64,000 nucleotides of DNA from Sycobia sp. Sy_11 (taxonomy: Eukaryota; Arthropoda; Insecta; Hymenoptera; Epichrysomallidae). The notes below the pieces were generated by a model. The model was not told the origin of the DNA and searched no databases. It saw only the letters and a program-made list of their open reading frames with translations. Every line of letters starts with the position of its first letter. Position 1 is the first letter of the stretch. The DNA lies in the NCBI GenBank assembly GCA_018907035.1, contig JACCIC010000224.1, forward strand, positions 773,001 through 837,000, in the 5' to 3' direction. Below, piece after piece: positions 14,237 through 26,188 of the stretch. The position numbers and the translations under genes are program-made.

Positions 14237-14457
14237 ATGCATTGTCATAATTGATTTATTTTGTAAACAAAATGAAATATGAAGAACAGTTATACTTACT
14301 TATCCATCTTATCTTGTCAAAACATCTCTGCAAAAACAAATAAACATAAATACCATTTATCGTAAAAAACATTCTATAGGTTGGATCGTTCATTATGAGT
14401 CTAGTTGAATATTAGTTGAATATTACGAAAACTATTACTAACTTATATTTTACAATT
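13770..14457 (+). promoter_or_regulatory. Conserved upstream region of protease copy 1, with GATA-type site
   Basis: This stretch matches 40030-40637 upstream of protease copy 2 at many short blocks, including the last bases before the ATG (acttata..ttacaatt). A tatccatcttatcttgtc block at 14301-14318 contains AGATAAG on the reverse strand; copy 2 has tttatcttatcttgtg at the corresponding place. Shared conservation plus GATA cores makes this a plausible promoter-proximal element. The transcription start is not identified. Confidence 0.45.
14169..14236. repeat. (CA)n followed by (AT)n microsatellite
   Basis: CA run to about 14222, then a short AT run. Confidence 0.95.
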
Positions 14458-17400
14458 ATGAAAAAAAAATATTATATTTTCTTACTTTATATACTAATTT
14501 GCAATAACAGTTTGACTAATTCTAAGGTGAGTCATAAATAAATAAAAATTATAACATTTTTTCTATGTTTCATAAATGAATATTTATAATATTAACAAGT
14601 TAAAAATAATAAATTACATAGTTGCTTTCATTATCTTACTCTTCACATGCTTTCATTATATATATTCATTCAGATTACTTATTTCGCTCAAGTGAGAAAA
14701 TCGTCTTGTATGTGAATTACCCATTTTATTTAATAAACGAAGAACAATTTTGAATCTTTTCGTGTACCTACCACGGCTTACAAATATTATTATAAGATAG
14801 TTGAAAATACAATTGTCCTTTATTATTTGCATAATGAATCCATTTTTTTCAAGTAGAAAGATTTGTATTTTTTTTAATTTATTAGGTTTTCGCAGAAACT
14901 TATAGCTGCGAATCCTACTAATAAAATATCGATGTCGATATTATTAAATATTGCTTTTATAACTAGAAACAGTAAATACGTATTTTTTCCGACAAACGGT
15001 TTTTCAATTTTAATACTTGAATTTAAGAGATTGTCTACACTTGCCTTTTGTTAATTTATATTTAAAGTGTGCGATATTTTAATTGCTTTGAATCCACCAC
15101 TCACTCTGGCCGATATCTAATTAATATTACCAATGAGTCTTATTATTAGGATTGATTGTCTGTAATGCCATAACTTTTATAAATAAAATGAATAAATATT
15201 TATTTCCATGAAGAAAAGTTGTCAATAATAGTGTACATCTACTTATATATGTATATCGAGCAATATCAGTTTATTTTTTTGGTGGCTTTTTTAGAATTTC
15301 TAAAAGAAAACTCCAAAAAACTATATAGCTTATTAAGCAAAAAATTTTCTGTCAATTTAGAAAAACAAAAAGGTTTATTTCCACTCATACTGAACTGATC
15401 TTATTTAAGGTTTCTTTAACTTGGATATTATGTATATACGTTCTGCAGTCGATCGTATTTAAGCTTCAATCCACATATTTTTTTTAAATGCTGCATATTG
15501 TAACACACACAGAATGAGTGTGCCTGTATGTATTCGGCAGCGAATTTAAAAGCTGAGCATTTAGTCTACTGACTTAATTCTTAAAACTTGCGGTGTATGC
15601 TCTGGGCTATGGCCTAGATTGACCCACGCGCTACTTTCGCCCAACCCGCTTAATGATTTATTCGAGTTTTTTTCACTTTTAGTTTATTAGAGCTTTATTA
15701 GAGGTCTACAGCTTTCTTAAACCTCTATAATACGAAAGCTGTACACCATAAACATTTTAAATCTATACATTTTATGGTTTGATTTGTATAATGATGACTG
15801 ATTAAGTCAGGCAGTCCGTCAGTATATAGTAAATTCTCTTGCGCATCTATATATCTATTCATATATATAAAATCTATTCCATTCCATAATTCGTCGGAAA
15901 GTTTTCCCTTTTTTGTATTGTTTTGAAAGACTGTTTTGAAATGCTGTCTTAAAATACTGTTTTGAAAAGAAAAATAACAGTTTTGCTCTATCTAAACTGT
16001 TTACCAAAGAACAATAGGATGTATTTATTCAATTGTTTGCCTGGTAAACAGTTTTCTAGAGCGAAACTATTATTTTTCTTTTCAAAACAATATTCTAAAG
16101 TATATTCTGAAATATAATTGTGTAATTTCTAATTTTATTCCTATCAAGAGTGCTTTTCTTTATACATGCTGCAGCTACACTATTTGCAAGTAGTTAAAAT
16201 ATGAATTCAAGCTCTGTATAAAATCAGGATGAATTAAAGCCAGCTTGAGAATAATATACGTATTAATTATAAATGATAATGGATGTGCAGCACGCGTGTT
16301 TCTAAAAGTCAACGTAAAAGTGGTGTAATGGAAAATGTCGAACAAAACCCCTAATATCTTTGTGTACGCGCTCAGGTCTCGACAGGTATGCGACGAGAAT
16401 TTCCTACGACCATAAATTATTTATTTCTTTCTTTTATATTTACTATTTTTTTAATACCTTGTTACTAGCCCTATTCAATATATACACTGTCTATCAGAAT
16501 AAAAATAAAACTATATCACTTTGAATGCCTATTTATGTAATCGTTTTTCACATGTTTATAATTAAACAAAGAAGAAATATTAAAGTTTCTACAGTTCATC
16601 TGAAGTCACATATTAGGCGCATTAGTAGGACTATAGATATCGAATAATCACACTTTCCTAATATTTTATTCTTTAAGTGATTCGAAATCCACCTGTTATT
16701 GCCATGAAAGTGCACAACTATCAGATATATACAGATGAAAATATCCTGATTTAATAATTTAAAATTGCATACGCATGCATACACACACACGCGCGCGTTC
16801 GCGTGCATACGCACAAAGATGATATTAATTTTTAACAAAACTTCAAAAAACTGAAAATGAATTTTGCGTGCCTAAAAATAATGTTACTGAGTTGGCTTTA
16901 AAATTCAAAAATCTTGCATGATGATACTTGGCTCATAAACATAATATGTTGTAGCCTTCTTTTAAAAATTAACTATTTAAATTACATAATTCAAGTACTT
17001 CAAAAAATAACATCATTATTATTTAGAATTTTTTCAGTAAGCTTTTTAAAAGCAAAAAACATTCCAGTAATTCTCAGATTTGGAATAATACACATTACTC
17101 CGATGAAGAAAAATCATCTGCAGTAGATCAATCAAGCGAAGAAACGGATGAAGAGCAACCTCAAGCATGGGGATACCAACAAAACTATCAACCATCATAC
17201 TATGAAAATTATGGAACATCGTACCAAGAAAATTATGGAATATCGTACCAAGAAAACTATGGAACATCGTACCAAGGAAACTATGAACCATCGTACCAAG
17301 AAAATTATGCACCATCATATCAAGGAAATTATGGAACATCGTACCAAGAATATCATGAATCCTCGGATGGAGAAAATAATGAAACATCGGACGAAGAAAA

Positions 17401-20400
17401 TTATGAAACAACCAATCAACAATACAACGAAACATCTTACTATCAAAACTATGCACAACCATATCAACAACACTATTCATCATGGAATGAGCAATTTTAT
17501 TCATCATCGTATCCATCTTATCAACAAACACATTATAATAATTACAATCAATACTATCCACAGCAGGAGCAATCATCGAGTGACTACGATTGCAGTAAGT
17601 ATGCATTATATCAATAATACTAAATATCTTTAAATTAATGATAAATTCTACTTACGTCGACGATTGTGAATTAAGTTAACAAATATTTTTATTAATTTTT
17701 ACAGTCTTTATACAATAATTTATTATACTAATATAATGACAGTCAGACTGTCGTTGTTTATAATCACCCGCACAGTTCAACTTAGACGTGATTCCTCTCT
17801 TGGCATTATTGAGTCCATGGTTATGCACCGTTATCAGGTGTCAGGATTATACAGAGATTTCTGCCATTATAGGCGATCATCGTACGTCTTTCTCCGATTT
17901 TGTTTTTCCTCATAGATTTCTCTCCCTCATTTAAGTACATTTCATAGAGTCAGAAAATTAGCAGTATTTTCTGGCACACAGTTTTCCAATATGACGATGA
18001 CTTTCAGGTGCTGATATGTACTGTCAGTATCAGTCAGTTTCCTGCCAAATTTGAAACAGACTGTTGTGTAGGCAGTTTCCCCAACTATTGTGATTATCAC
18101 CTACTAGTATTGTCAATGCGATTTTCTGTATTATTTTTGCTCTTAACCAGATTCTCGTGCAAATGGTTAAGCGGAGTGCGTAACTGCTCGATTCCTAGTC
18201 AATGTGTCTTTTTTTGTATCGCAGAATTTAAAATTGTGCACCGTTGTCACTAATAAGATGCACTGATAGTCTTTATCTTAGTAAATCTCCATCTAGTAGA
18301 CTGTGATTTAAGTTGTCAGTTATGGCATGATTCAACGTGAATATTTCTACTTATCGATTGGCGGTATCTTCGATTATGTAAATCCATTGTTCTCTCTTTG
18401 AATCTATGGATCGTAGTTTACCATTATGAACTCGACTCTTTCAAGACTCCGGAATACAAATTGGAATTCATCTAGTTCTGTACTGACGCGTATTCACATA
18501 CCACACTATTGGTTATTACATAGTTGTGTACGGCATCTCACTCATAAGCTGCATTGAAGTAGTCTTTTCACTTACTCGATCAAGTGTTCCTCGCCCTTTT
18601 TCCCCTGGACTAAAACTGCACTATGTGATCACATCTGCGCTGTTATCTGGATGAACGACATACGCTTCATGGGATCTATTTAGCATAATACGGGACATTA
18701 TGGAAGTGCTTTCTTTAGATTGGCGAATGCCACTTACTGTGCAAAGCTCAATTTCATGTTTTCATCTTCTTAGTTAGACACGTGAAAACTTCCGCTACCT
18801 GTGCGAAATTCGGTACAGAACACCTAAACGATGAGCATGTTTGTGGAAAGGAGGAGAGCCATTTGAAGCCCATAAACTCTTCGAACTTTTCCATTGTTTG
18901 TGTCTTCTCTGGGTAAAGTGGTGTCATCCTTTTGTTATTAGATGGACGAGTATTTAGCTTACGTGGAACCGATTTTTCATTTGTCCTTTTACTCACTATA
19001 TGTGAAAACACATTAATGATGAAATATATATCCTGAGACTTAATAAGCATTGTAGGCGACACTATAATATATAGACAATTCTATTGCTCGAATTCAATTT
19101 ATTTAAATAATCTGTTAATTCATATCAAATAATATTTCTGTCAGTAATTTTTAGTGAAATTATTCAAAGAAAATTTTTGTAAAAAAATGTTATTAATAAA
19201 CTTGTTCAATGTCGGATTTTTGTCATTCTTTTAGTAATAATCTAGTAATAATTTAGTAATAATCTTTTAGTAATAATCATATCATCATTATGAATGAAAA
19301 TAATTTCTTGGATTTCAAGAAAATAATTTGTAAAAAATATATATATATATAAAACTTGTTTTTGAATTGCCTTGAAAAATTCCTCAATTCATTAAATAAT
19401 TTATGTAAATAGCATGTGGAGTTCCACAACAGAGATGGACTAAAGTATATCGAGGAAAAGTCGCGTCACATCAAGAATTTCCATGGTTAAGCCGAATTAC
19501 GACAACATTTTATAAGAATGATGCATGGACGACCAGCTATTGCGCCGGTGTAATGATCACTAGGGCACACATGCTATCTGTAGCTCATTGTTTTGAAGAA
19601 GAGTATGTATCTATTAGTTTTGTAGACTTTGTATAAATGGTCATTTAATGATATCATTTCCATCCATACAAAAAGATACATGATGTTTAAATGAATTACT
19701 TTTAGTATCTAAATATATAATTATTATTAAATATTTTTTTAGACATTGATATTAGTCTAACTAGTGCTAGAGATAGATGGTAAGTGTACCATGTTCGAAT
19801 CCGACCATCTGGGTACTAATTTCTTCGAGATTATTTCTGATATGCAATTTCCCGAAAATGACAAAAACTCATTTTAAAAAATTTTTAGATGAAATTTCAA
19901 ATTGACTCCTATTTCTGGCAAGCTGTAATCTATCTTACTACAAGGCATCTAACCGATCTAATATTCAATTGAATTGTAGCAAAAGGTCGCCAAAAGTTGC
20001 TAGCCTCTACCGACTGTATTAGCCCAACTTCTAGCAAAAAAAGCGTATTAGATAACCCAATAGGCGATTTTAGTGAAGCCTCTCAAGCAAATACCAGAGA
20101 CTTTTACAAGTGCGAGTTCCTCGGTTATGAGAGGATATTCAATATTATTCTCAGGACAGTCCACTACCAAATAGCCCTCAAGCATGGTGCAACCAATACA
20201 ACGTCGAAAAAGTGAAGCGTGTAAGATGAATGACCGACAAAAAAGCTTTGCTTTATGAGACATATGTTTTTATTTAAGATCCTCTTCATTTCCAAGAAGA
20301 GATTTAAGAGCAATTTTCGTCTCTTCAGTAATACTTCACTGTCTTCATAAGGTTCTCGCACTGAGGTATAACTCATGTTTCTGCATTGACAATCAACAAG

Positions 20401-21298
20401 GTGCCTTCGGAAATGGATTTGACGGCTGCAGAGAGAGTATCGAATTTCTCAGCCGCATTACAAATTATAAGTCAGTTTACATCGCGATCATCGAAATGAC
20501 GAAGCACTTCAATAGCATCGAATACTCTATGATGATAGCTACATCCAAAGCAGCTGGTCTATTATCACAATTCTGCACAATTAAAAGAATGAAGCCCCAT
20601 AGACAGTGCTACGCGAACTGTACACTTGCAAAAGGTAAGCGCTCTATTGAGCCAAAACAATTACGCAGGACTTGAAACGCTCGTCAACGAACTACTTCAG
20701 ACCAAGGAGTCAATTGAAATACCAGAAAATATTTTTACAGCAAAAACAATATAGGAACCTAAATAGGTAGGTAGGGAACAATTGGCAGTTAGGAAATTTT
20801 ACGGAAGTCTATATACTATATACTATACTCTATATATAAAAATTATATTGTTTTATTTATTATACATAATAAAATTATATTATATTATAAAACTATATAC
20901 TATACTCTATATATAAAAATTGCATGAAATTATACTGCAAGTAAAACAAACAGCCTATACACTGGTCAAAGAAACTTTAAACTCTAATCAATAAATATAG
21001 TAAAATAAGTGCAATACTTAATGGTTCGGAACTCACTATAAACTGGAGGTCCATTAAAAGTCGCAATGATGTACAGATCTGCACTTAAAAGAACAGATAA
21101 GCGATTAATGAAAAATTTTGGAATACGACCGACCAATAAAGCAAAAACTATGTGCTGCCGGGAATTCTTATGTGTAACAAAACATAACTGAGCAACTTTT
21201 ATTTTTTTGTACACTTGCAAAGGATTAGGCCGTCGCGATGATTAATCTAATTTTTCACGGGACATGGAGACTTCAGATCTTATCTCTCTCGATCCCAT

Positions 21299-21344
<46 letters not shown>

Positions 21345-24300
21345 TACATGATGCTCATGTGGGGAGGCGGATACACCAGAGCACGTTCTGAAGATCTGTC
21401 CCAAATATGACGAAATCAGGATCAGGTTTCAAAGACAAAATGACACCTCTATTGAGGTAAGAGCTCTATTGATCCAAGAGAATTATACAGCGTTTGATGC
21501 GCTTGCCAAGAAACTCTGCCAGAAAGGAATCAATCAAAGTCTTCTACAATCTGTTTGAAGCAAAATCAACAGAGGAACCTGAATAGGTAGGTAGCGAATG
21601 ACTGACAGTTTGGAATTGACGGATCTGTACAATATAACTCTATATATGGCAAATTTTTATTTATGTAAATATATTTATTAATTTATTCATTTTCCAAAAT
21701 AAGTAGATACACTGGTCTACAAATCTATAAATATAAAACCGCAAAAATAATAATTAATCAGCTTATACACTAGTTATAAACTCTACTATAGATCCAAAAT
21801 ATAAAAGTAAAATAACAACGGTTAGGAACCTACTATAAACTGGAGATCCAATAAAAGTCACAATTATGTTTTGGAAAGTTTTTTAACACAACCGGCCGAG
21901 AAAGTGAAAGCTAGGTGCGGCCGAGAATATGTATGTGCAGATGTAAGAGATCCAAAGTGTACGATTTCTAGCGGTAAACCTGATTTGTAGGGAATTATAG
22001 GAAACGTATTCTTTTCTACAGTTAGGAGTTACCGATTTGAAGCTATGCTTATAGTTGACTAGTCATCTATAGATGAATTCTCTTCATCGCATTCAACGAA
22101 AGAATATACTGATGTGCAAAGTCTTATCTATAATAAGAACACGCCGGGATTAAGAATTGACATCTAGAATAATATCAGACCTAGAATGATCATAATAACT
22201 TCAATATATGTACTATCATGTATCATAAAAAAGAGGAAATTTTTTTTTACAGAGATGGATATCAGTCTGGTTATGTCACGCTTAGCGACAACCGGGACTA
22301 TGATCTGGAACGTGTTATTCTACATGAGGATTATGAGTCAGATGACTCATTTCATAAAAATGATATTGCTGTAGGTATACTTAAATATTCAGTGAGATTA
22401 GGACATCCAATTGTAACAATCTGTTTACCAACAGGTAAGTTTACAACCTATGAACTGTTTGAATACAAATGAATAAAAACTTATCTTGATTTTGAAATTT
22501 TAGTATTATTTATTTTTAAAAGGCATTACGAAGGTAATAATTTGAACCTTTTTGTTGTTTCTAGAATAGCGTATTTTTTTTACTAAAATATGGGAGAGAA
22601 ACTTTGTTTACGAAAATATTTAAAAAAATAATTTTTTTGTTCAATCCAATTTTTTGCTATAACTGGTTACATTGACATTTATCTAACTATTATAGCATAA
22701 AATAGCAATACAAAAAACTAGATCGAGGATTTGCAAAGAACAATGCAATTTATTGACTAAAAAATGAAGGATTAAGATGTAAAAAAAACATTTAATTTAG
22801 CAGTTAAAACATATAAAAACAGTTAATTTAAAATCTGGCTTGAAACTATCACATTAAGGAATTCAAAAATTCAAAAACGACGCACACAGGAAAATTTTAA
22901 ATATTAAAAATTTTTTAATAAGATACAAGAAATATGTCAAAAACCTAAGGTTTGGGAATAAAATGAATAAAAGATTGTTTTCAAGTTGGCTTGAAGTATT
23001 TCTATATACATGGAATTAAAAAATCTAAAATAATCATTTTTTAATTAACAATGATTAGTTTTTGTAATCTTTTAAAGTCGATGCCATCATTGTCTACCGA
23101 AGATGTAGTATTATTCTAGTTCAAACCAATATAAAATTCAGAAAAAAATTAATTGATGTCGAAAAATGCATGTGTCATTGAATCGAACTCGAACAATGAA
23201 GCACTTATTTGGTCTAGAGCATTATCTATATTTTGATCTTTGGATACGTTATCTATATTTTTATCGTAAATGTCACTCAAATTTATTGGTGGAACTTTTA
23301 GTTAGAAATTTTTCAATAGTTTGCATTTTCCTATATCTATGGAGCCTTTCTATAGAAATAAATACTGGCCGCGAATTTCTTGAAATATTTCTTTAGGCAC
23401 TATAAATACTGTATTATTCGAGCGGATCTACTTGAAGGTGGTCGGTGACTCACCTAGTGCAACAAATTAACGCAAGGCGATCAGTGCATGGGCTAATCCC
23501 AAATTAAGTATAGTATTTTATTTGGTAAAATAGATTTCTATTATCATTAAGATTTAGCAAGACTTTAGTAACTTAATATTGATATTTTCATTAATTTAAT
23601 ATGTTTATTTATTTTATTATTTACTATTTATAATTACCAATTTTAATAATAATTAATATTCGTAAGCTTGCTCAGGCTTTTAGCTGAAAAACTTGAGTAT
23701 GTTTACACCTCAGCAAGTTTATTTGGTTCATCTTTTTTCGAAATTGTCGTTTGACTTAAGCCACCGATCGCCATACATTGTCACAGTGTTATATAACGGT
23801 TTAGACTATTTGCATCATGCGTGTCTTAAAACAAGAGCAAGAAAGAAATAAGCTTTCGAACATTCGGCGGATATGCGATAATTATTGTGAGGTATACTTC
23901 TTTTATCATAACTTTTATTGAAAATTGTACAAGTTTTTCTCACTGAGATATTTTTTAGAGTTCATATTCAAAGGAACTAAGCAAGACATTCTAAATCTTT
24001 ATTCTCTATGCAGGTTTTTTCATCTGTAAATTTGCTAAGGTCTTCTAAATGGACGTCTGTATCTCGTAAGTCTTTTTACTATGGTATAGATTGACAATTC
24101 TCCTGTATATAGCCGTCAAATTTACGATGATAATACCTACTCATCGTGTCAGCACTTGAATGTAAATAGTAAAATGTTTGATTATATTCAGCTTTTATAC
24201 TTGAAGTACTTTTTTCCACGACGATCAAACCAGTAGATTAAAGGACAAAAACCCTGCATGCATAGGCGTGTTTACTATACTTGATAATTTTGAGAGAATA

Positions 24301-26188
24301 CAATATGTAATCTACTAGTAGATTGCTAGTAAAAAAGTCGAAAAATACCATGAATGCAATAGCATTCTTATACAATAACCGACTGTATTTCTGTATTTTT
24401 TGAATTTCATAATGTTCAAAACCTTAGTATTGATCATTTTAGTGAATTAATCTAAACTAAAGAAATTATAAAATATTATAAAACACTTTTCGACAGTACG
24501 CATGATATTTTAAAGTAATCTTTATCGAAATGATGTATTTCTGAAATAAAGAATTGAATAAATAATATTTTGATCAAAAATTGCTAATAACAACTAAACC
24601 ATACTATATTACATAAAAATCTTAATTTCCTTTCAATAAAAATATGCTTAGGAAAAAACAGTACCTATTATTCTAAAAGTTATTATCTTCAATTAAAACA
24701 AAAAATTTTTCATTTTATCTTCATTACTAATTTACAAGGTTTTATTTACATTAATAAATAAATTTGTGTTAGCATATGAAGATTTTACAGGTGCTATGGC
24801 AATCGGTGCAGGATGGGGATGGCTAGATATAGACGGAACTGAAACCGATGATTTACATAAGGTTTCCATACCAATTTTATCGGCAGCAGAATGCGAAGAA
24901 TCCGAGTATGATTATACAATACCCGAATCATCATTTTGTGCAGGATATTTAGAGGGCGGGCCTGCTACCTGTAAAGTAAGTCTGCAAAAAGTAGTAAAAT
25001 ATAGAAAGCAGTTTTTATCATAATTTTTTAATTAATTATACTTAATTTCTTATAATTATAGGGAGACAGTGGTGGACCAATTATGGTGAGAGGCCCAAAC
25101 GAGGAAATGATAGTGGCAGGTATTCTTACTATTTACTTTCATTACTACTATTTACTTACAAGAAAACTTTCTATTATTTAAGATTATATTATCCAAATTA
25201 TATAATAGAATAATTAATATAGACAATATCAATTTTTCGATGAGAAAAAAAAAACTTCCGTGTACTATTATAACTTCTCTTTTCTACTATATAATCACTG
25301 AAGGTAACAAATAGTTTTTAAAGACCATATTAAATTATAATTGTATATTAAAATTTTATATCGGATTGTAGTAGCATATGAAATGGGATTTGGTTTAACA
25401 AAAACAGTTACTGCGATTTTATTCTACTACAGAATGAAATAGAACCGTATTACACTGATTTACTATTTGACTTTTATATTTATTTTTATTGGATAAAAAT
25501 TATAGACTGTAGATCTTCAATCGGCCTGTTTTTGAATTGGTTATAACTTCAAATTTGCGATTGCAATCGTATTTCTAAGTTAGAAATCTGAGTTAAGATT
25601 TTAGTTTTGAAAACTGGTTACTATTATATTATTGTTTACCATCATATCTTAATATAAAACAACTTTTTACTTATAAGAAATGTGGACTATTACCAAAGAG
25701 GTACTTGTTTCCACTTTGATGAAATACGTGAAATAAAAAATGCATACTTTAACTTTTTGTACTCATAGATATCAAATTATTTATATTAAATTTGCTTCGC
25801 TATTTATAAATTGGCCCATTGTTTTTATTTATATAAATGTAGAATTAAATAAATTTGGCCTCATGAAAGTAAACTGCAGGAGTGAGTTTACACTAATAAA
25901 ATTATATTATTATTATTTATTAAAAAATTTCATTAATTATGAGAAATATTTTGTTGTTTTTTAACATACTGATAGTTTTTTAGTATTATATATTTCTAAT
26001 CATTAATTATTATTAAAGAAGAAATTTTCTTTATTGATGTCCAAATATTTTTTCCGGAAGGAGTTAATTCACACACAGATAGAGGATGCGGATACCCTGG
26101 CTACCCAGGTGTGAAAAAGAAAATCACTTACTTTCTTGATTGGATAATGGACAAGATTGGCAGTGAACCATTATGTAGTCGACCATAA
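14458..26188 (+). CDS. Secreted trypsin-like serine protease with Tyr-rich octapeptide-repeat N-terminal domain, copy 1 (7 exons)
   Basis: Exons: 14458-14526, 17042-17594, 19413-19602, 22253-22434, 24773-24975, 25062-25119, 26061-26188. All are GT-AG with matching phases, summing to 1383 nt (460 residues). Residues 1-23 are a signal peptide. Residues 24-207 are a low-complexity domain: a charged start, then octapeptide repeats of the type YQENYGTS. The S1 domain starts at CGVPQ (209). The activation site is probably K218 before VYRG. The catalytic triad is intact: H266 (SVAHC), D308 (NDIAV), S402 (GDSGGP). The residue at chymotrypsin position 189 appears to be Ala (GGPATCKGDS), and the usual SWG strand is replaced by NSHTDR. 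It ends in LCSRP. It probably acts outside the cell; the substrate is unknown. Copy 2 lies at 40638-50772. Exon 2 acceptor choice (TAAG before CTT) rests on frame and on agreement with copy 2. Confidence 0.85.
15943..16110. repeat. Palindromic element (MITE-like) in intron 1 of protease copy 1
   Basis: Left arm (about 15943-16016) and right arm (about 16031-16110) are imperfect reverse complements. The best match is between gttttgaaaagaaaaataa and its complement, and between the actgtttacc blocks. The spacer is about 15 bp. The hairpin shape and lack of coding capacity fit a foldback or miniature inverted-repeat element. Confidence 0.7.
17042..17594 (+). CDS. Exon 2 of protease copy 1: Tyr/Gln/Asn-rich repeat domain
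   Basis: The correct frame has no ATG and is read only through splicing, phase 0 at the 5' end and phase 1 at the 3' end (TGC A before GTAAGT). It encodes 184 residues: a Lys/Ser start (LFKSKKHSSN), an acidic stretch (SSEETDEEQP), twelve octapeptides and a Tyr/Gln-rich tail. A plus-strand Met/Thr/His-rich frame (17148-17630) and a minus-strand Phe/His-rich frame over the same bases are artefacts of the 24-nt repeat. Confidence 0.85.
17174..17461 (+). repeat. 24-nt coding tandem repeat (12 octapeptide units)
   Basis: Twelve consecutive 24-nt units encode variants of Y-Q-E-N-Y-G-T-S, such as YQENYGIS, YQGNYEPS, YQENYAPS and DGENNETS. The codon pattern tac caa gaa aat tat gga aca tcg is largely kept, so the array is recent or is homogenised. 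Confidence 0.9.
17733..19070. mobile_element. Unclassified insertion in intron 2 of protease copy 1
   Basis: This block is less AT-rich than the intron around it and has no counterpart in intron 2 of copy 2. It begins with atgacagtcagactgtcgtt, nearly identical to the centre of the hairpin at 45776-46238. A minus-strand frame (18754-19062, 102 codons) near its right end may be the start of a degraded transposase, but I cannot assign a family. The right boundary near 19070 is estimated from composition. Confidence 0.4.
19745..19910 (+). repeat. tRNA-like SINE-type repeat in intron 3 of protease copy 1
   Basis: It contains a Pol III B-box-like block (tgttcgaatccgac) after a tRNA-like 5' part, followed by an A-rich tail region (ctcattttaaaaaattttta). 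A related block sits at 48000-48170 in the same intron of copy 2. The cloverleaf is too poor for a functional tRNA. Confidence 0.55.
19980..20380. other. Unassigned repeat-like sequence in intron 3
   Basis: Lower AT than the intron and without homologue in copy 2. Short open frames on both strands carry no domain I recognise. Position next to LINE fragments suggests it is part of the same insertion cluster. Confidence 0.3.
20390..21230 (+). mobile_element. Non-LTR retrotransposon fragment (R2/R1-like reverse transcriptase piece and 3' end)
   Basis: At about 20400-20530 the translation GAFGNGFDGCRESIEF followed by IIEMTKHFNSIEYSMM matches the non-LTR RT block that reads roughly Q-R-A-F-x(n)-D-G...D-x-x-K-A-F-D. 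The catalytic Asp is changed to Glu here. After a jump the sequence continues with ALLSQNNYAGLETL and a stop, then a 3' untranslated part with gaacctaaataggtaggtag. It is a 5'-truncated, internally deleted LINE copy. Confidence 0.55.
21231..21930 (+). mobile_element. Second LINE 3' end of the same family
   Basis: The frame at 21360-21558 reads PEHVLKICPKYDEIRIRFQ, the Cys/His C-terminal motif typical of R1-group LINEs, then ALLIQENYTAFDALAKKLC and a stop. The following 3' region repeats the preceding copy: gaacctgaataggtaggtag, then a block ending in ctataaactggag. A (GA)n tract at 21301-21341 interrupts it. Confidence 0.6.
21301..21341. repeat. (GA)n microsatellite
   Basis: GA dinucleotide run inside the LINE 3' fragment. 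Confidence 0.95.

Noticed and set aside
17174..17461. Regular 24-nt repeat as a CRISPR array
   Set aside because: Units are directly adjacent without unique spacers and encode a periodic protein in a spliced eukaryotic gene.
17046..17633. Long open frames on both strands over the 24-nt repeat (Met/Thr/His-rich on plus, Phe/His-rich on minus)
   Set aside because: They are wrong-frame readings of the 24-nt coding repeat. The spliced frame joins known protease exons with matching phases, and copy 2 shows the same.
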